Origin: Nostoc calcicola FACHB-3891
GTDB taxonomy: Bacteria > Cyanobacteriota > Cyanobacteriia > Cyanobacteriales > Nostocaceae
Assembly: GCF_014697355.1 (NCBI RefSeq)
Contig: NZ_JACJRQ010000003.1
Coordinates: forward strand, 124,001 to 188,000
Length of the DNA: 64,000 bases
Direction: 5' to 3'
Both the position numbers and the translations under genes were made by a program. Positions 35,924 through 44,574 of this stretch are shown here, piece after piece. Numbering within the stretch: the first letter of the stretch is position 1; each line of letters opens with the position of its first letter. The notes under the pieces were generated by a model. The model was not told where the DNA came from. It ran no database searches and worked only from the letters and a program-made list of their open reading frames with translations.

Positions 35924-36925
35924 TCAATTATTTTTTCTGGCAAACCATCTGACTAAGAATACAGCACCAATATTTACAACTAGAGTCAAACCAAACAAAA
36001 TTAATCCCAAATAACTTAAAGCGCCAATATGTAATCCTGGCTCAGCTTCAGCAAATTCATTAGCTAATACAGAGGGAATTGTATAAGCTGGATCGAGTAA
36101 AGAAGCACTAATTTGGGCCGAATTACCAATTACCATAGTGACAGCCATTGTTTCACCCAAAGCACGTCCTAAAGCCAGCATTGCTGCACTGACAATTCCT
36201 GAAAATCCCGATGGTAACAAAACTCGAAAAATTGTTTCCCAACGAGTACCACCTAAAGCCATAGATGCGCTACGCAATTCTTTGGGTATAGCCAGTAATA
36301 CATCACGAGTAATTGCTGCCATTGTTGGCAAAATCATGATTGCTAGAATAATTCCAGCAGTCAACATATTTGTGCCAACAGGGTCTTGTGTATTAAATAT
36401 TGGTATCACTTTCAAAGTGCTACCTAGCCATTTTTCTAAAGGTTCCAAAACAGGAATAAACACAAAAATAGCCCATAAACCAATAATGACGCTGGGAATT
36501 GCTGCGATTAATTCCACAACAAATGCTAAGGTTGTTCGCAGCGATGGAGGTAAGAAATTTTCACTTGTTACTAAAGCAACTGCAATGCCTACTGGTACAG
36601 CTAATAAAATAGCGATCGCACTACTGACTATAGTTCCATAAATATAAGGTAATGCACCAAAAATTCCATTACCTGTATCCCAATCTTGACCCCATAAAAA
36701 CCCGACACCAAACTGTTTAATGGCTGGTAGAGCTTCTTGGTAAATTACCCAAGTCATTAAAAATAATACTGCAAAAGTAGCCACGGCAAAAAAGTATACT
36801 AGCCGTGTAAATCCTCGATCAAACCAGAAATTTGTACCACTGATAGCTGTCAAATTCAGATTTTCATCATCTAGATTCGATTGATGTGATGAATTTTTGT
36901 CGGCTGGTTCCGATGAATTTGCCAT
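35924..36925 (-). CDS. pstC: Phosphate ABC transporter permease PstC
   Basis: A 333-aa inner-membrane permease. The hydrophilic N-terminus (about 40 aa) is followed by six or so helices. Motifs include LPYIYGTIVSSAIAILLAVP, LIAAIPSVIIGLWAI and the ATPase-contact loop SMALGGTRWETIFRVLLPSG. It partners PstA in the Pst importer. The start is the ATG at 36925. It lies 365 bp after pstS, with a stable hairpin in between that may set the high pstS:pstC expression ratio. Confidence 0.95.
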   Translation of the reverse strand: MANSSEPADKNSSHQSNLDDENLNLTAISGTNFWFDRGFTRLVYFFAVATFAVLFLMTWVIYQEALPAIKQFGVGFLWGQDWDTGNGIFGALPYIYGTIVSSAIAILLAVPVGIAVALVTSENFLPPSLRTTLAFVVELIAAIPSVIIGLWAIFVFIPVLEPLEKWLGSTLKVIPIFNTQDPVGTNMLTAGIILAIMILPTMAAITRDVLLAIPKELRSASMALGGTRWETIFRVLLPSGFSGIVSAAMLALGRALGETMAVTMVIGNSAQISASLLDPAYTIPSVLANEFAEAEPGLHIGALSYLGLILFGLTLVVNIGAVFLVRWFARKNN

Positions 36926-37135
36926 GACAGATAAATAAAATAGATTTTTGTGTGTGAGTAGAGTAGATAAACAGTTATTGTTCTAAACTTCAGGTGAAAG
37001 TTAGTGTAAGAAGGCAAAAGACAAAATAAATCAATCTATTTTTGTAATGTTGTTCACATTATAAGTTTATTTTGCGATATTTTAATAGGTTAAATTCAAA
37101 CCCGGGTGAAAACAGGATAGACCTAATAAAAAGCA

Positions 37136-37156
37136 TTTCCAGGTGATACCTGGAAA
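37136..37156. promoter_or_regulatory. Hairpin between pstS and pstC
   Basis: TTTCCAGG - TGATA - CCTGGAAA, a perfect 8-bp stem 135 bp downstream of the pstS stop. It is placed as an mRNA-processing or attenuating hairpin that would favour pstS expression over the distal genes (inference). Confidence 0.5.
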
Positions 37157-37290
37157 CGAAATTTACGAACAAGATTCACTATAATTAGAAGTCATAATTT
37201 ATAAACAGTAGAATATGATGAGTATATTCATCAACTTTTTTCCTGTTCTTTAACTATTCTGACTCCTGAATTATGACGTAAATTTACCAA

Positions 37291-38334
37291 TTAAGGCTTG
37301 ACAGTGCTATTCACTGTCTGAAGTACACGGTTCGCCACATCAGATGGAATCTTAGTGTAGTTGAGGTCATCATTATACTGTTGACCGTCTTTCAATACCC
37401 AATTTACCCATTTCTTGATTGCATCAGATTTGGCAGCATTAGCATACTGTTTGTAAACCATAATCCAAGTAAGGCCGACAATAGGATAACCTTGCGCTGG
37501 ATCTCCTACAAAAACACGGTAGTTATTTGGAAAATTCACAGTAGCTAAAGCTGCGTTTGCAGATTGTAAAGAAGGAGCAACAAATTCTCCTGCCTTATTT
37601 TGGATCTGTGCTGATTTCAGCTTATTTTTGAGAGCGTAGGCATATTCAACATAACCAATAGAACCAGGAGTACGAGCTACTAAAGCCGCAACACCGGGAT
37701 TACCTTTACCTTTGAGGACGTTTGGTAGATTCCATTTTGGTGTCGTACTGGCTCCAACTCTGCCTTTAAAATAACTACTGACTGCACTCAAATGGTTAGT
37801 AAAAATGAAAGTTGTACCGCTACCATCAGCGCGAACAACAAATTTAATTGGTTGGTTTGGTAGATTGACACCGGGATTATCAGCTTTAATTTTTGCGTCA
37901 TTCCAATTGGTAATTTGACCTGCAAAAATTGCTGGTAGTGTACTGCGGGACAATCTCAGATTATTAACGCCTGGAAGATTATAAACCACAGAAACGGCAC
38001 CGCCTGCTGTGGGTACCAAGATTACACCGTTTTTGACTTTAGCGATTTCCTCATCTTTCATTGCAGCATCACTACCACCAAAGTCAACGGTTCCAGCAGT
38101 GACTTGACGAATACCGCCGCCACTACCAATTGCTTGGTAGTTAATTTTCAAGTCTGGATATTTCTTGTTAACTTCACGAGCATAGCGTTCGTAAAGTGGA
38201 GCCGGGAAAGTTGCTCCCGCACCATTGAGGGTTTCAGCTTGTGCGATCGCGCCAAACATTGGACTAAGTGCAACAGAAGTTGTCACCACTGAAGTAGCAA
38301 CGACACGATTCAAGATGGTGGTCGAAAAAATCAT
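37291..38334 (-). CDS. pstS: Phosphate-binding periplasmic protein PstS
   Basis: A 347-aa periplasmic receptor that delivers phosphate to PstCA. The signal peptide ends ALSPMFGAIAQA-E, a type I cleavage site near residues 32/33, with no lipobox. The mature protein starts with LNGAGATFPAPLYERY and contains the phosphate-contact regions IGSGGGIRQV, DFGGSDAAM and RADGSGTTFIFTNHL. It heads the operon, with AGAGG upstream of the ATG and a four-unit Pho box 66 bp upstream, so control by phosphate starvation through SphR/PhoB is very likely. Confidence 0.96.
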   Translation of the reverse strand: MIFSTTILNRVVATSVVTTSVALSPMFGAIAQAETLNGAGATFPAPLYERYAREVNKKYPDLKINYQAIGSGGGIRQVTAGTVDFGGSDAAMKDEEIAKVKNGVILVPTAGGAVSVVYNLPGVNNLRLSRSTLPAIFAGQITNWNDAKIKADNPGVNLPNQPIKFVVRADGSGTTFIFTNHLSAVSSYFKGRVGASTTPKWNLPNVLKGKGNPGVAALVARTPGSIGYVEYAYALKNKLKSAQIQNKAGEFVAPSLQSANAALATVNFPNNYRVFVGDPAQGYPIVGLTWIMVYKQYANAAKSDAIKKWVNWVLKDGQQYNDDLNYTKIPSDVANRVLQTVNSTVKP

Positions 38335-38399
38335 ATTACCTCTGATGAAAGGAATATTTTTCTGCTGTAATCACAGCCTTAATTAAGGTACATTTCTAA

Positions 38400-38440
38400 T
38401 GGTTAAAAGTTATTTAACAAGAGATAAATAGGAGATTAAG
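38400..38440 (-). promoter_or_regulatory. Pho box upstream of pstS (four 8-bp units, 11-bp period)
   Basis: Read on the minus strand: CTTAATCT CCT ATTTATCT, then CTT, GTTAAATA, ACT, TTTAACCA. These are four 8-mers separated by exactly 3 bp, matching the cyanobacterial SphR/PhoB Pho box layout (YTTAACCT-like direct repeats). It ends 66 bp before the pstS ATG. Confidence 0.85.
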
Positions 38441-38507
38441 CTGTGTTTAAAAATAAATTTTAAACTTTGTTTTAGGCTATTAATATTTAATTGAATTAAT
38501 CTATAAA

Positions 38508-38626
38508 CAATATATAGGACTACTATTTGATTTTTGAACAGATACGTAGGGTGCGTTACGCTGTCGCTAACGCACCCTACAAATACTTAATGTTGTTCAA
38601 AAATCAAACCGGATTCCTATATTGAT
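38508..38626. mobile_element. MITE-like element (CAATATATAGGA...TCCTATATTG)
   Basis: The two arms are inverted copies: each contains CAATATAGGA-like ends, then TTTGATTTTTGAACA, then GTAGGGTGCGTTA at the centre (38548-38582). The whole 119 bp is one long imperfect palindrome with no coding capacity, immediately upstream of the pstS regulatory region. Confidence 0.75.
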
Positions 38627-38663
38627 GAAAAATTTCATTTATGTTTAAATACTTAAAAATAGT

Positions 38664-38759
38664 TACAGCGTATTTCAGGTAAATGAGGTACACGGGTAGG
38701 GTAGCACAGCTGTGCTACCCTACGATTATCTGTACCTCACCAACTTGCAATCTGCTGTA
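38664..38759. mobile_element. MITE-like element, family B copy 2 (96 bp)
   Basis: It runs TACAGCGTATTTCAGG...GAGGTACACG, palindrome GTAGGGTAGCACAGCTGTGC..., then ATTATCTGTACCTCAC and TTGCAATCTGCTGTA. Arms share TACAGC and TGAGGTACA in inverted orientation. It has the same length and outer sequence as the copy at 47650-47745 but a different inner palindrome. Confidence 0.8.
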
Positions 38760-38891
38760 AATACTCATCGGCGATCGCATAGTAAATGCATAATACGAAC
38801 TTTTTCCTGATAACTCTACGAATCACCGAAACAGGTTCTCAATACCCTCAGGAAAACTGCTCGTTTCAGGGCAATATTATAGGACTGGGTA

Positions 38892-39578
38892 CTAATAAAT
38901 GTACGGAAATAAACGCTTGGTTTGCTGAGAATAAGACTGATATTCCTCACCGAACCGTTCTTCTAACATCTGCTCTTCAATTGTAATTCGGTTACCAAAC
39001 CAAATAACACAGACTATTAGCAACAGTCCAAACCCCCATAAACTTTGTAACATCAGGCAAAAGCCAAGAAATAAAAGAATGTAACTTGTGTAAATGGGAT
39101 GTCTAATTAAACTGTAGATACCGTCAGTAACTAACTGATGATCTGATTTAATTGTAAGACGGTCAAAGAATTTTCCTAAAGTTTTGATAGCGACCTGACT
39201 AACAAGAATTGCAGCACAAATCAACGCAATTCCAGTCACAGTTAAATATTGCTCGATGGCTATATTCACTGTCCGATATTGAAATGAAAAGGTGTATAAA
39301 CTTAGCCAGTGTACACTCAGTAAACCAACAATAGTAATCAGCGAGGCTATACGTCCAGAAGTAGCTTGAACTTGGCGATCTTCTTGACGACTCGCTAGCT
39401 GACCATATCGAACAACTCGCCAAACAGTTCCTAAAAAGAAAACAAAATAACTGATAGATAAAAAAACTACTCTCCAGTTTCCTGCAACTCCAAATTGTGC
39501 GGCCGGAATGACAATCAACACAGCGATAACAGCTAGCAAGGCAAAAATAAATCCCACAGATTTCAGGAACGCCGCCAT
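38892..39578 (-). CDS. Isoprenylcysteine carboxyl methyltransferase-family membrane protein
   Basis: A 228-aa protein with five or six hydrophobic segments (about 5-25, 35-55, 78-98, 108-130, 165-205). The C-terminal ICMT/NNMT-like signature is clear: DGIYSLIRHPIYTSYILLF and EEQMLEERFGEEYQSY, where SAM-binding residues of the family lie. Bacterial members methylate unknown lipids or small molecules; a true prenyl-Cys substrate is unlikely. The start is the ATG at 39578. It is a single gene on the minus strand upstream of two MITE-like elements. Confidence 0.82.
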   Translation of the reverse strand: MAAFLKSVGFIFALLAVIAVLIVIPAAQFGVAGNWRVVFLSISYFVFFLGTVWRVVRYGQLASRQEDRQVQATSGRIASLITIVGLLSVHWLSLYTFSFQYRTVNIAIEQYLTVTGIALICAAILVSQVAIKTLGKFFDRLTIKSDHQLVTDGIYSLIRHPIYTSYILLFLGFCLMLQSLWGFGLLLIVCVIWFGNRITIEEQMLEERFGEEYQSYSQQTKRLFPYIY

Positions 39579-39699
39579 GAATACAAACTCCTTAGCAGTG
39601 AATTATGTAGATTTTGACCGGACGCTGAACATTGGCAAACAGGCTGAGACTATTGTCACACAAACAATTTGAAGCCCTTGTAAGATTGTTTTCCTAGCC

Positions 39700-40638
39700 T
39701 CAACTTGTTTTCAAAACATCAGTCATAGTTGCACAATAATTTGACAAGCCAAAACTGCTAGGATTAATTGCATTTTCATAAGTAAAATGTCGATAATTCA
39801 TACAGAATCTATCCCAAGCAGCCATGCGAATGCGGAACAAAACAATAATCAAATTTGCTAAAGTTATAGATACGGGGATACGAAAGTAAATCTTTTTGGA
39901 CAAATAAGCACAAACTTCTTCTATTGCCTGGTTAGCAGTCAACTTTGCTTGACCTAAAACAAATCGACGTGATTGATTGTTTTCAGGAGGACAATCGATT
40001 AAATGTCGCACTACAGTGGCAATGTCTCGCCCGTGGATAAAATGAAAACTACCATCTGCATCAAGAAAGCGAATCAAATTAATATATTTCGTAACTTCTC
40101 TAATACCAGATGAAACAGCAGAATAGGGTTTATTAGTATCACCGCCCAAAACTATAGTTGGAAAAACTGTGGTAATTTTGGGCGCTATTTCTAATTTTTC
40201 TTTTTGATGCAAGCACTCGTATTTAGAACGGATATAATCTGTACCGATTTCCCCGGCTTCTTTTAATGGTTGATTGTGATTATCCAAAACGCTAGCTGTG
40301 GAAAAATAAATTACCTGTTGACATTTATCTGGATCTAGCAGCTTCATCAACTCGATAGTTTTGTTAACATTAATATCAAATGTCTGCTCACCACCCCAAG
40401 CTGTGGCAGTGAGTACTGCTGTATCAATTGTTGATAGCAAATCAGCAAATTGGCTAATATTTTGCATATCACCTTGCAAAACATTTATTCCTGGACGTAC
40501 CTGAGTATCAACTTGCAGTTTACTCGGGTTTCTAACTAGCAGAAACACCTCGTAATCTGTTTCTTGAATTAAGGCTTCTGTTAGATAATGACCTATACAA
40601 CCACTTGCACCAGTTACTAAAATCCGTTTCTGGCTCAT
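39700..40638 (-). CDS. NAD-dependent epimerase/dehydratase-family protein
   Basis: A 312-aa extended SDR. The N-terminal cofactor motif is TGASGCIGHYL (residues 9-19), then the catalytic YIRSK (Tyr-x3-Lys), with Ser/Thr in YFSTASVLD. The C-terminal half has a hydrophobic stretch (ITLANLIIVLFRI) as in some membrane-associated relatives. The substrate is unknown: sugar nucleotide or isoprenoid-type substrates are both possible. The start is the ATG at 40638. It is separated from hemE (upstream on the same strand) by a repeat tract. Confidence 0.85.
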   Translation of the reverse strand: MSQKRILVTGASGCIGHYLTEALIQETDYEVFLLVRNPSKLQVDTQVRPGINVLQGDMQNISQFADLLSTIDTAVLTATAWGGEQTFDINVNKTIELMKLLDPDKCQQVIYFSTASVLDNHNQPLKEAGEIGTDYIRSKYECLHQKEKLEIAPKITTVFPTIVLGGDTNKPYSAVSSGIREVTKYINLIRFLDADGSFHFIHGRDIATVVRHLIDCPPENNQSRRFVLGQAKLTANQAIEEVCAYLSKKIYFRIPVSITLANLIIVLFRIRMAAWDRFCMNYRHFTYENAINPSSFGLSNYCATMTDVLKTS

Positions 40639-40649
40639 AAATAATCGAT

Positions 40650-40883
40650 TGAAAGTTAGGAGTTAGGAGTTAAGAGTTAGGAATAAAGTTAAAAGTTCCG
40701 AACGAGAGTAAAAAGTGAAGTTAGGAGTTAAGAATAAAGTTAGGAGTGAGGAATGAGGAGTTAAGAATAAAAATAACTTTACACCTCGCAACTGATAAGT
40801 TAATACTTTATAACTTATAACTGTTGTAGAGAAGCGATTAATCGCATCTCTACTCCTAACTCATAACTCATAACTCATAACTC
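40650..40883. repeat. Palindromic heptad-repeat tract between hemE and the epimerase gene
   Basis: The left arm has GTTAGGA/GTTAAGA units (40657-40790) and the right arm CTCATAA/CTCCTAA units (40850-40890). The arms are complementary. The right arm touches the 3' end of hemE. Confidence 0.8.
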
Positions 40884-41945
40884 CTAAACCTTAACTCCTG
40901 CCAGATTCAGTTGCTTTGCGGTTTCAAAGAAGAAAGCGACATTTTCTTCTGGAGTTTCTGGTAAGACACCATGACCAAGGTTGAGAATGTGACCCCAATT
41001 GCCGGCTTTGCGAACGGTATCATAAATGCGATCGCGGATAAATTCTTTCGAGCCAAATAACACGCCTGGGTCAAGATTTCCTTGGACTTTGATTTGTTTA
41101 CCCAATCTTGCCCGTGCATCCGCCATATCCACTGCCCAGTCGACAGTAACGATATCTGCACCGGATTTGCCCATTCTTTCCAACACACCTGCACTACCGC
41201 TAACTAGCAAAATCAACGGTGTATCGGGGTGGGTTTGCTTGATTTGTTGGAAAACTCTCTGCTGATAAGGTAGAGCAAAGGTGTCATAATCTTGGGGGCT
41301 TAATTGACCCGCCCAAGAATCGAACATTTGCACGACTTGGGCACCAGAATCAATTTGATAACGGGCATAGATGGCGATCGCATCTGCTAATTTTGTTAAC
41401 AATTTATGCAATATCGTCGGATCGGAAAATGCCATGTTTTTGATAATGGAATAGGTTTTAGAACCTTTTCCTTCCACTGCATAAGCCGCTAATGTCCAGG
41501 GCGCACCCACAAAGCCCAACACCGTCGATTTATCGCCTACTTCAGACCGCAATGCCTGCAAAATTGTTTTGATAAAAGGTAGAGCTGTTTCTGGTTCTAG
41601 GGGATGCAGGTTATCAATTTGTTCTTGAGTGCGGAGAGGCGAATGAATAATTGGCCCTTTACCTTCGGCAATATCCATGTCAATGCCCAAACCAGGTAAT
41701 GGGGTGACAATATCAGAAAATAAAATTACGCCATCTGGCTGGAAAGCTTTCCAGGGTTGCAGGGAAACTTCAATTGCCACTTCTGGAATTTCGGAGCGAT
41801 CGCGAAACGAAGGATACTTATCTCTTAAGTCTCGATATGCTTTCATATATCGTCCCGCTTGTCGCATCATCCATACAGGGGGACGATCTACTACTTCACC
41901 ACGAGCAGCCCGTAACAGATGAGGAGTTGTCAACGAAACACCCAT
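40884..41945 (-). CDS. hemE: Uroporphyrinogen decarboxylase
   Basis: Cytosolic enzyme converting uroporphyrinogen III to coproporphyrinogen III for haem, chlorophyll and bilins. The length of 353 aa is normal. Signatures include [14 protein letters not shown] (substrate-binding Arg residues), [28 protein letters not shown], and the C-terminal [13 protein letters not shown]. The start is the ATG at 41945 ([17 protein letters not shown]). It is flanked on both sides by heptad-repeat tracts and is probably transcribed alone. Confidence 0.96.
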   Translation of the reverse strand: MGVSLTTPHLLRAARGEVVDRPPVWMMRQAGRYMKAYRDLRDKYPSFRDRSEIPEVAIEVSLQPWKAFQPDGVILFSDIVTPLPGLGIDMDIAEGKGPIIHSPLRTQEQIDNLHPLEPETALPFIKTILQALRSEVGDKSTVLGFVGAPWTLAAYAVEGKGSKTYSIIKNMAFSDPTILHKLLTKLADAIAIYARYQIDSGAQVVQMFDSWAGQLSPQDYDTFALPYQQRVFQQIKQTHPDTPLILLVSGSAGVLERMGKSGADIVTVDWAVDMADARARLGKQIKVQGNLDPGVLFGSKEFIRDRIYDTVRKAGNWGHILNLGHGVLPETPEENVAFFFETAKQLNLAGVKV

Positions 41946-42022
41946 TTATCACTTCATCCTAAGTCACTTTTTTATGCCACTGTTTAGCTTATCATTCTGG
42001 GATTACGCTTTTTCAGAATTCG

Positions 42023-42252
42023 AGGGGACTGGGGAGATGGGGAGATGGGGAGGATGAGGGATTAGGGACTAGGGAGTGGGAAATAGGATAAAACAATAAT
42101 CAATATTGAATTGGGAATTGGGCATGGGGCATTGGGCATTGGGAAGAGGCAGAGGGCAAGGGGGAGAATGAAAAATTACCTCTTTCCCCTTGCTCCCTGC
42201 TCCCTGCTCCCTGCCTCCCCATCTCCCCACTCCCCACTCCCTACTCCCCTAA
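42023..42252. repeat. Palindromic heptad-repeat tract upstream of hemE
   Basis: GGGGAGAT units at 42031-42060 and GGGCATT units at 42119-42140 are followed by CTCCCTG/CTCCCCA/CTCCCTA units at 42190-42250; left and right arms are complementary. It separates divergent hemE and the membrane-protein gene, so it may contain or displace promoters. Confidence 0.8.
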
Positions 42253-42258
42253 CTTCCT

Positions 42259-42999
42259 ATGCAATCTGACTCCAACAGTCCCGATCGCCTTGCATCTGCT
42301 AATAATGAGCCTAACCCAGGAAAGTTTTTGATTCCGCGATCGCAGCGACAGAAGTTCTTTTTTCAGTTTACCTTAATGACGCTGATCGGATGGGTTGTCG
42401 GTGGCGTTGCCAGTATCGCTTTAGAGAAATTTATTCTCCAAAACCTATCCCTAGAGCCGCCAATCTGGAGCATTGTGGTCAGAGGTTTGGGCAACATTGT
42501 GTTTGCGCTGATTTTCGCCGCAGACCAGAGCCTTGTCCTTTACCGATATTTATCTGGTTGGCAATGGATATTTGCTACTAGTGTTGGTTGGTTAATTGCC
42601 AACGGTGTTTCTACAGCTTGGATTAACTACATTTCATCTTTTGCCTCATCGTTAAATGAAACTTTATCTCCTGAACAGATTTTTCTTTTGGGATTTTTAT
42701 CTGCGATCGCTTATGTGATTTCTGGTATTTGGCTAGGTATTTGCCAATGGCTGGTATTAAGAAAATATACAGCAAGTGTTTGGTGGTGGAATTTTTTACC
42801 TTCAATCTCTTTCTTATTAATTACTATTTTGGTTTGGTTGCTTTTTCTCGCGCAAAATTTAATTCCCGAAGCCAGCCGTAATTTTATCTTGTATTGGAGT
42901 GGACAAACATTTACAGCGATTATTCTGGGAGCTATACCAGCAATTGGCTTGTGTACTTTGAAGAGAAATTCACCTAGTCAAAGTGAAATTGCTCGCTGA
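42259..42999 (+). CDS. Hypothetical multi-pass membrane protein
   Basis: A 246-aa protein with a hydrophilic N-terminus (about 35 aa) followed by six or so hydrophobic segments (about 37-58, 75-92, 102-122, 140-165, 178-200, 212-232). No family was recognised by eye; conserved-looking features are a Trp-rich VWWWNFLP and GICQWLVLRKY. The start is the ATG at 42259, right after a heptad-repeat tract. It has a normal cyanobacterial codon appearance with HIP1 sites, so it is probably a native gene. Function unknown. Confidence 0.75.
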   Translation: MQSDSNSPDRLASANNEPNPGKFLIPRSQRQKFFFQFTLMTLIGWVVGGVASIALEKFILQNLSLEPPIWSIVVRGLGNIVFALIFAADQSLVLYRYLSGWQWIFATSVGWLIANGVSTAWINYISSFASSLNETLSPEQIFLLGFLSAIAYVISGIWLGICQWLVLRKYTASVWWWNFLPSISFLLITILVWLLFLAQNLIPEASRNFILYWSGQTFTAIILGAIPAIGLCTLKRNSPSQSEIAR

Positions 43000-43088
43000 T
43001 TTTTATTGTCATAATTCTTACACTAAATCTCTGGCAAAATTATTTTATGGTGTTGTAGTAGCCCTTGATTTTAACTTGCTTTACTGAG

Positions 43089-43568
43089 ATGCGAATTGAA
43101 CCATACGACCCCGGTCAACTTGATGCCGTCATTCGTCTTTCGCTTCGGGCATGGAGTCCGGTCTTTGATTCACTTCAGAAAGCGATCGATGTTGATGTGT
43201 ACCGCTCATTCTATCCCGATGGTTGGCGTGTCAGCCAGCAAAAGGCTGTCGAGGATGTCTGTAGTGCAGCGGACACAAAGGTGTGGGTTGCGATCGACTC
43301 TGGTTGCACTGTGGGCTTTGTAGCTGCGAAACTCCACTCAGAGAGCAGCTTGGGAGAAATTTACATGATTGCCATCGATCCCGACTATCAACGTCGAGGC
43401 ATTGGCACTGCTCTGATGGAATTCGCTCTTGATTGGCTGAAAGTTGCTGGGATGTCCGTCGCTATGGTCGAGACCAGAGGCGATGCCGGCCATGCTCCGG
43501 CACGTTGTGCCTATGAAAAGCTGGGTTTCGGGCTGTTACCAATTGCTAGGTACTTCAAGAAGTTATAG
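43089..43568 (+). CDS. GNAT-family N-acetyltransferase
   Basis: A 159-aa soluble acetyl-CoA-dependent acyltransferase. The acetyl-CoA-binding motif is AIDPDYQRRGIGTALM (R/Q-x2-G-x-G/A type), followed by the C-terminal region PARCAYEKLGFGLLP. The frame opens at a TTG (43065), but MRIEPYDPGQLDAVI at 43089 is the natural GNAT start. The gene is G+C-richer than its surroundings (for example around 43180-43510), which could reflect transfer. The substrate is unknown. Confidence 0.85.
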   Translation: MRIEPYDPGQLDAVIRLSLRAWSPVFDSLQKAIDVDVYRSFYPDGWRVSQQKAVEDVCSAADTKVWVAIDSGCTVGFVAAKLHSESSLGEIYMIAIDPDYQRRGIGTALMEFALDWLKVAGMSVAMVETRGDAGHAPARCAYEKLGFGLLPIARYFKKL

Positions 43569-43692
43569 ATGCAAACAGTTTGAAAGCGATCAAAATCTCA
43601 ATCACGTCCATTAGAAATTGAGACTTGAGTTTATGTCGTTTTTGTTTGCCATAGAAGAACCATTTCTGAAAAATAATTTTGTCAGAGGCCTA

Positions 43693-44496
43693 CTATAAAC
43701 TGGCATGAGTATCATACCAGGGTTCCTTGATGTTGAGTTTTTCTAGCAGCGTTCTTCCCCCAGGTAATTTGGAAACAATTCCATTTACTCCCAGGATTCT
43801 AGAGTTCAAAAAAATGCCTTTGTAAACGTTAATTATTTCTCTTTCCGAAAGCCAATGTCCTGGTGTTTCTTCTCCAAAAAGTCCACTAGCGCCATATTCA
43901 AATTCATATGGGACATACTGACCTTCTTGTGCTGGTGAGGGACAGACTTGTTTGGGTACTTCTGCTTGATTAATGGTTTTGAATTTCTGATAACCAAGTT
44001 CTTTAAACACTGCAAATTCATTCAGCAAAGCATTCCAAGAAGTTTTTGTGGATTCTATAGAAATAAATTTTGGTTTGCTAGCAAATTGTCTTAATGCTTG
44101 TACGCACAATATTTCAGTACCTTCAATATCAACTTTCAGATAGTAGGGAATGCCAAATTTTTCCAGTATTTTTTCAAATCGGCATCCTTCTACTATTGTC
44201 TCGACGAAAGGCGTACTAAAGGTAATTTCGGTTTTTTTAACTCTATCTAATGAAGTTGTACCCCAAAAGGTTTGGTTTGAATTAGTATAAAATGTGACTG
44301 GTTCCTCTTTGGTTGAGACAGCAATATTTAGCAGAGTAAGCTGACCATTTTTAATGAAGTCATTGAGTCGTTCTTTCACTGATTTGTAAATCTGAGGATC
44401 GGCTTCTATACCAATCACTCGAAAGCCTTTTTTTAAATAAAATTCTGTATCCTGACCTGTGTGAACACCGACATCAATGATTAAATTTTTGTCCAT
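43693..44496 (-). CDS. FkbM-family methyltransferase (1)
   Basis: A 267-aa SAM-dependent methyltransferase. The SAM-binding motif is LIIDVGVHTGQDTEFY (residues 5-20), followed by GIEADP and the FkbM hallmark LKVDIEGTEILCVQAL. FkbM relatives O-methylate sugars of glycans or natural products. It lies at the 3' end of a minus-strand cluster GT2 - sugar-binding lipoprotein - LD-carboxypeptidase, 78 bp after the last, so a role in glycan modification is plausible (inference). The start is the ATG at 44496. Confidence 0.85.
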   Translation of the reverse strand: MDKNLIIDVGVHTGQDTEFYLKKGFRVIGIEADPQIYKSVKERLNDFIKNGQLTLLNIAVSTKEEPVTFYTNSNQTFWGTTSLDRVKKTEITFSTPFVETIVEGCRFEKILEKFGIPYYLKVDIEGTEILCVQALRQFASKPKFISIESTKTSWNALLNEFAVFKELGYQKFKTINQAEVPKQVCPSPAQEGQYVPYEFEYGASGLFGEETPGHWLSEREIINVYKGIFLNSRILGVNGIVSKLPGGRTLLEKLNIKEPWYDTHASL

Positions 44497-44574
44497 ACAT
44501 TCCTTATTTTTTTAATTCTGTGTTTGCCAACTTTTCCTCAGCAAGTTTTAAAAATTGCTATGCTGCAAAATTTA

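Noticed and set aside
36138-36641. 167-codon frame antisense to pstC
   Set aside because: A shadow of the pstC coding strand; the pstC protein is unambiguous there.
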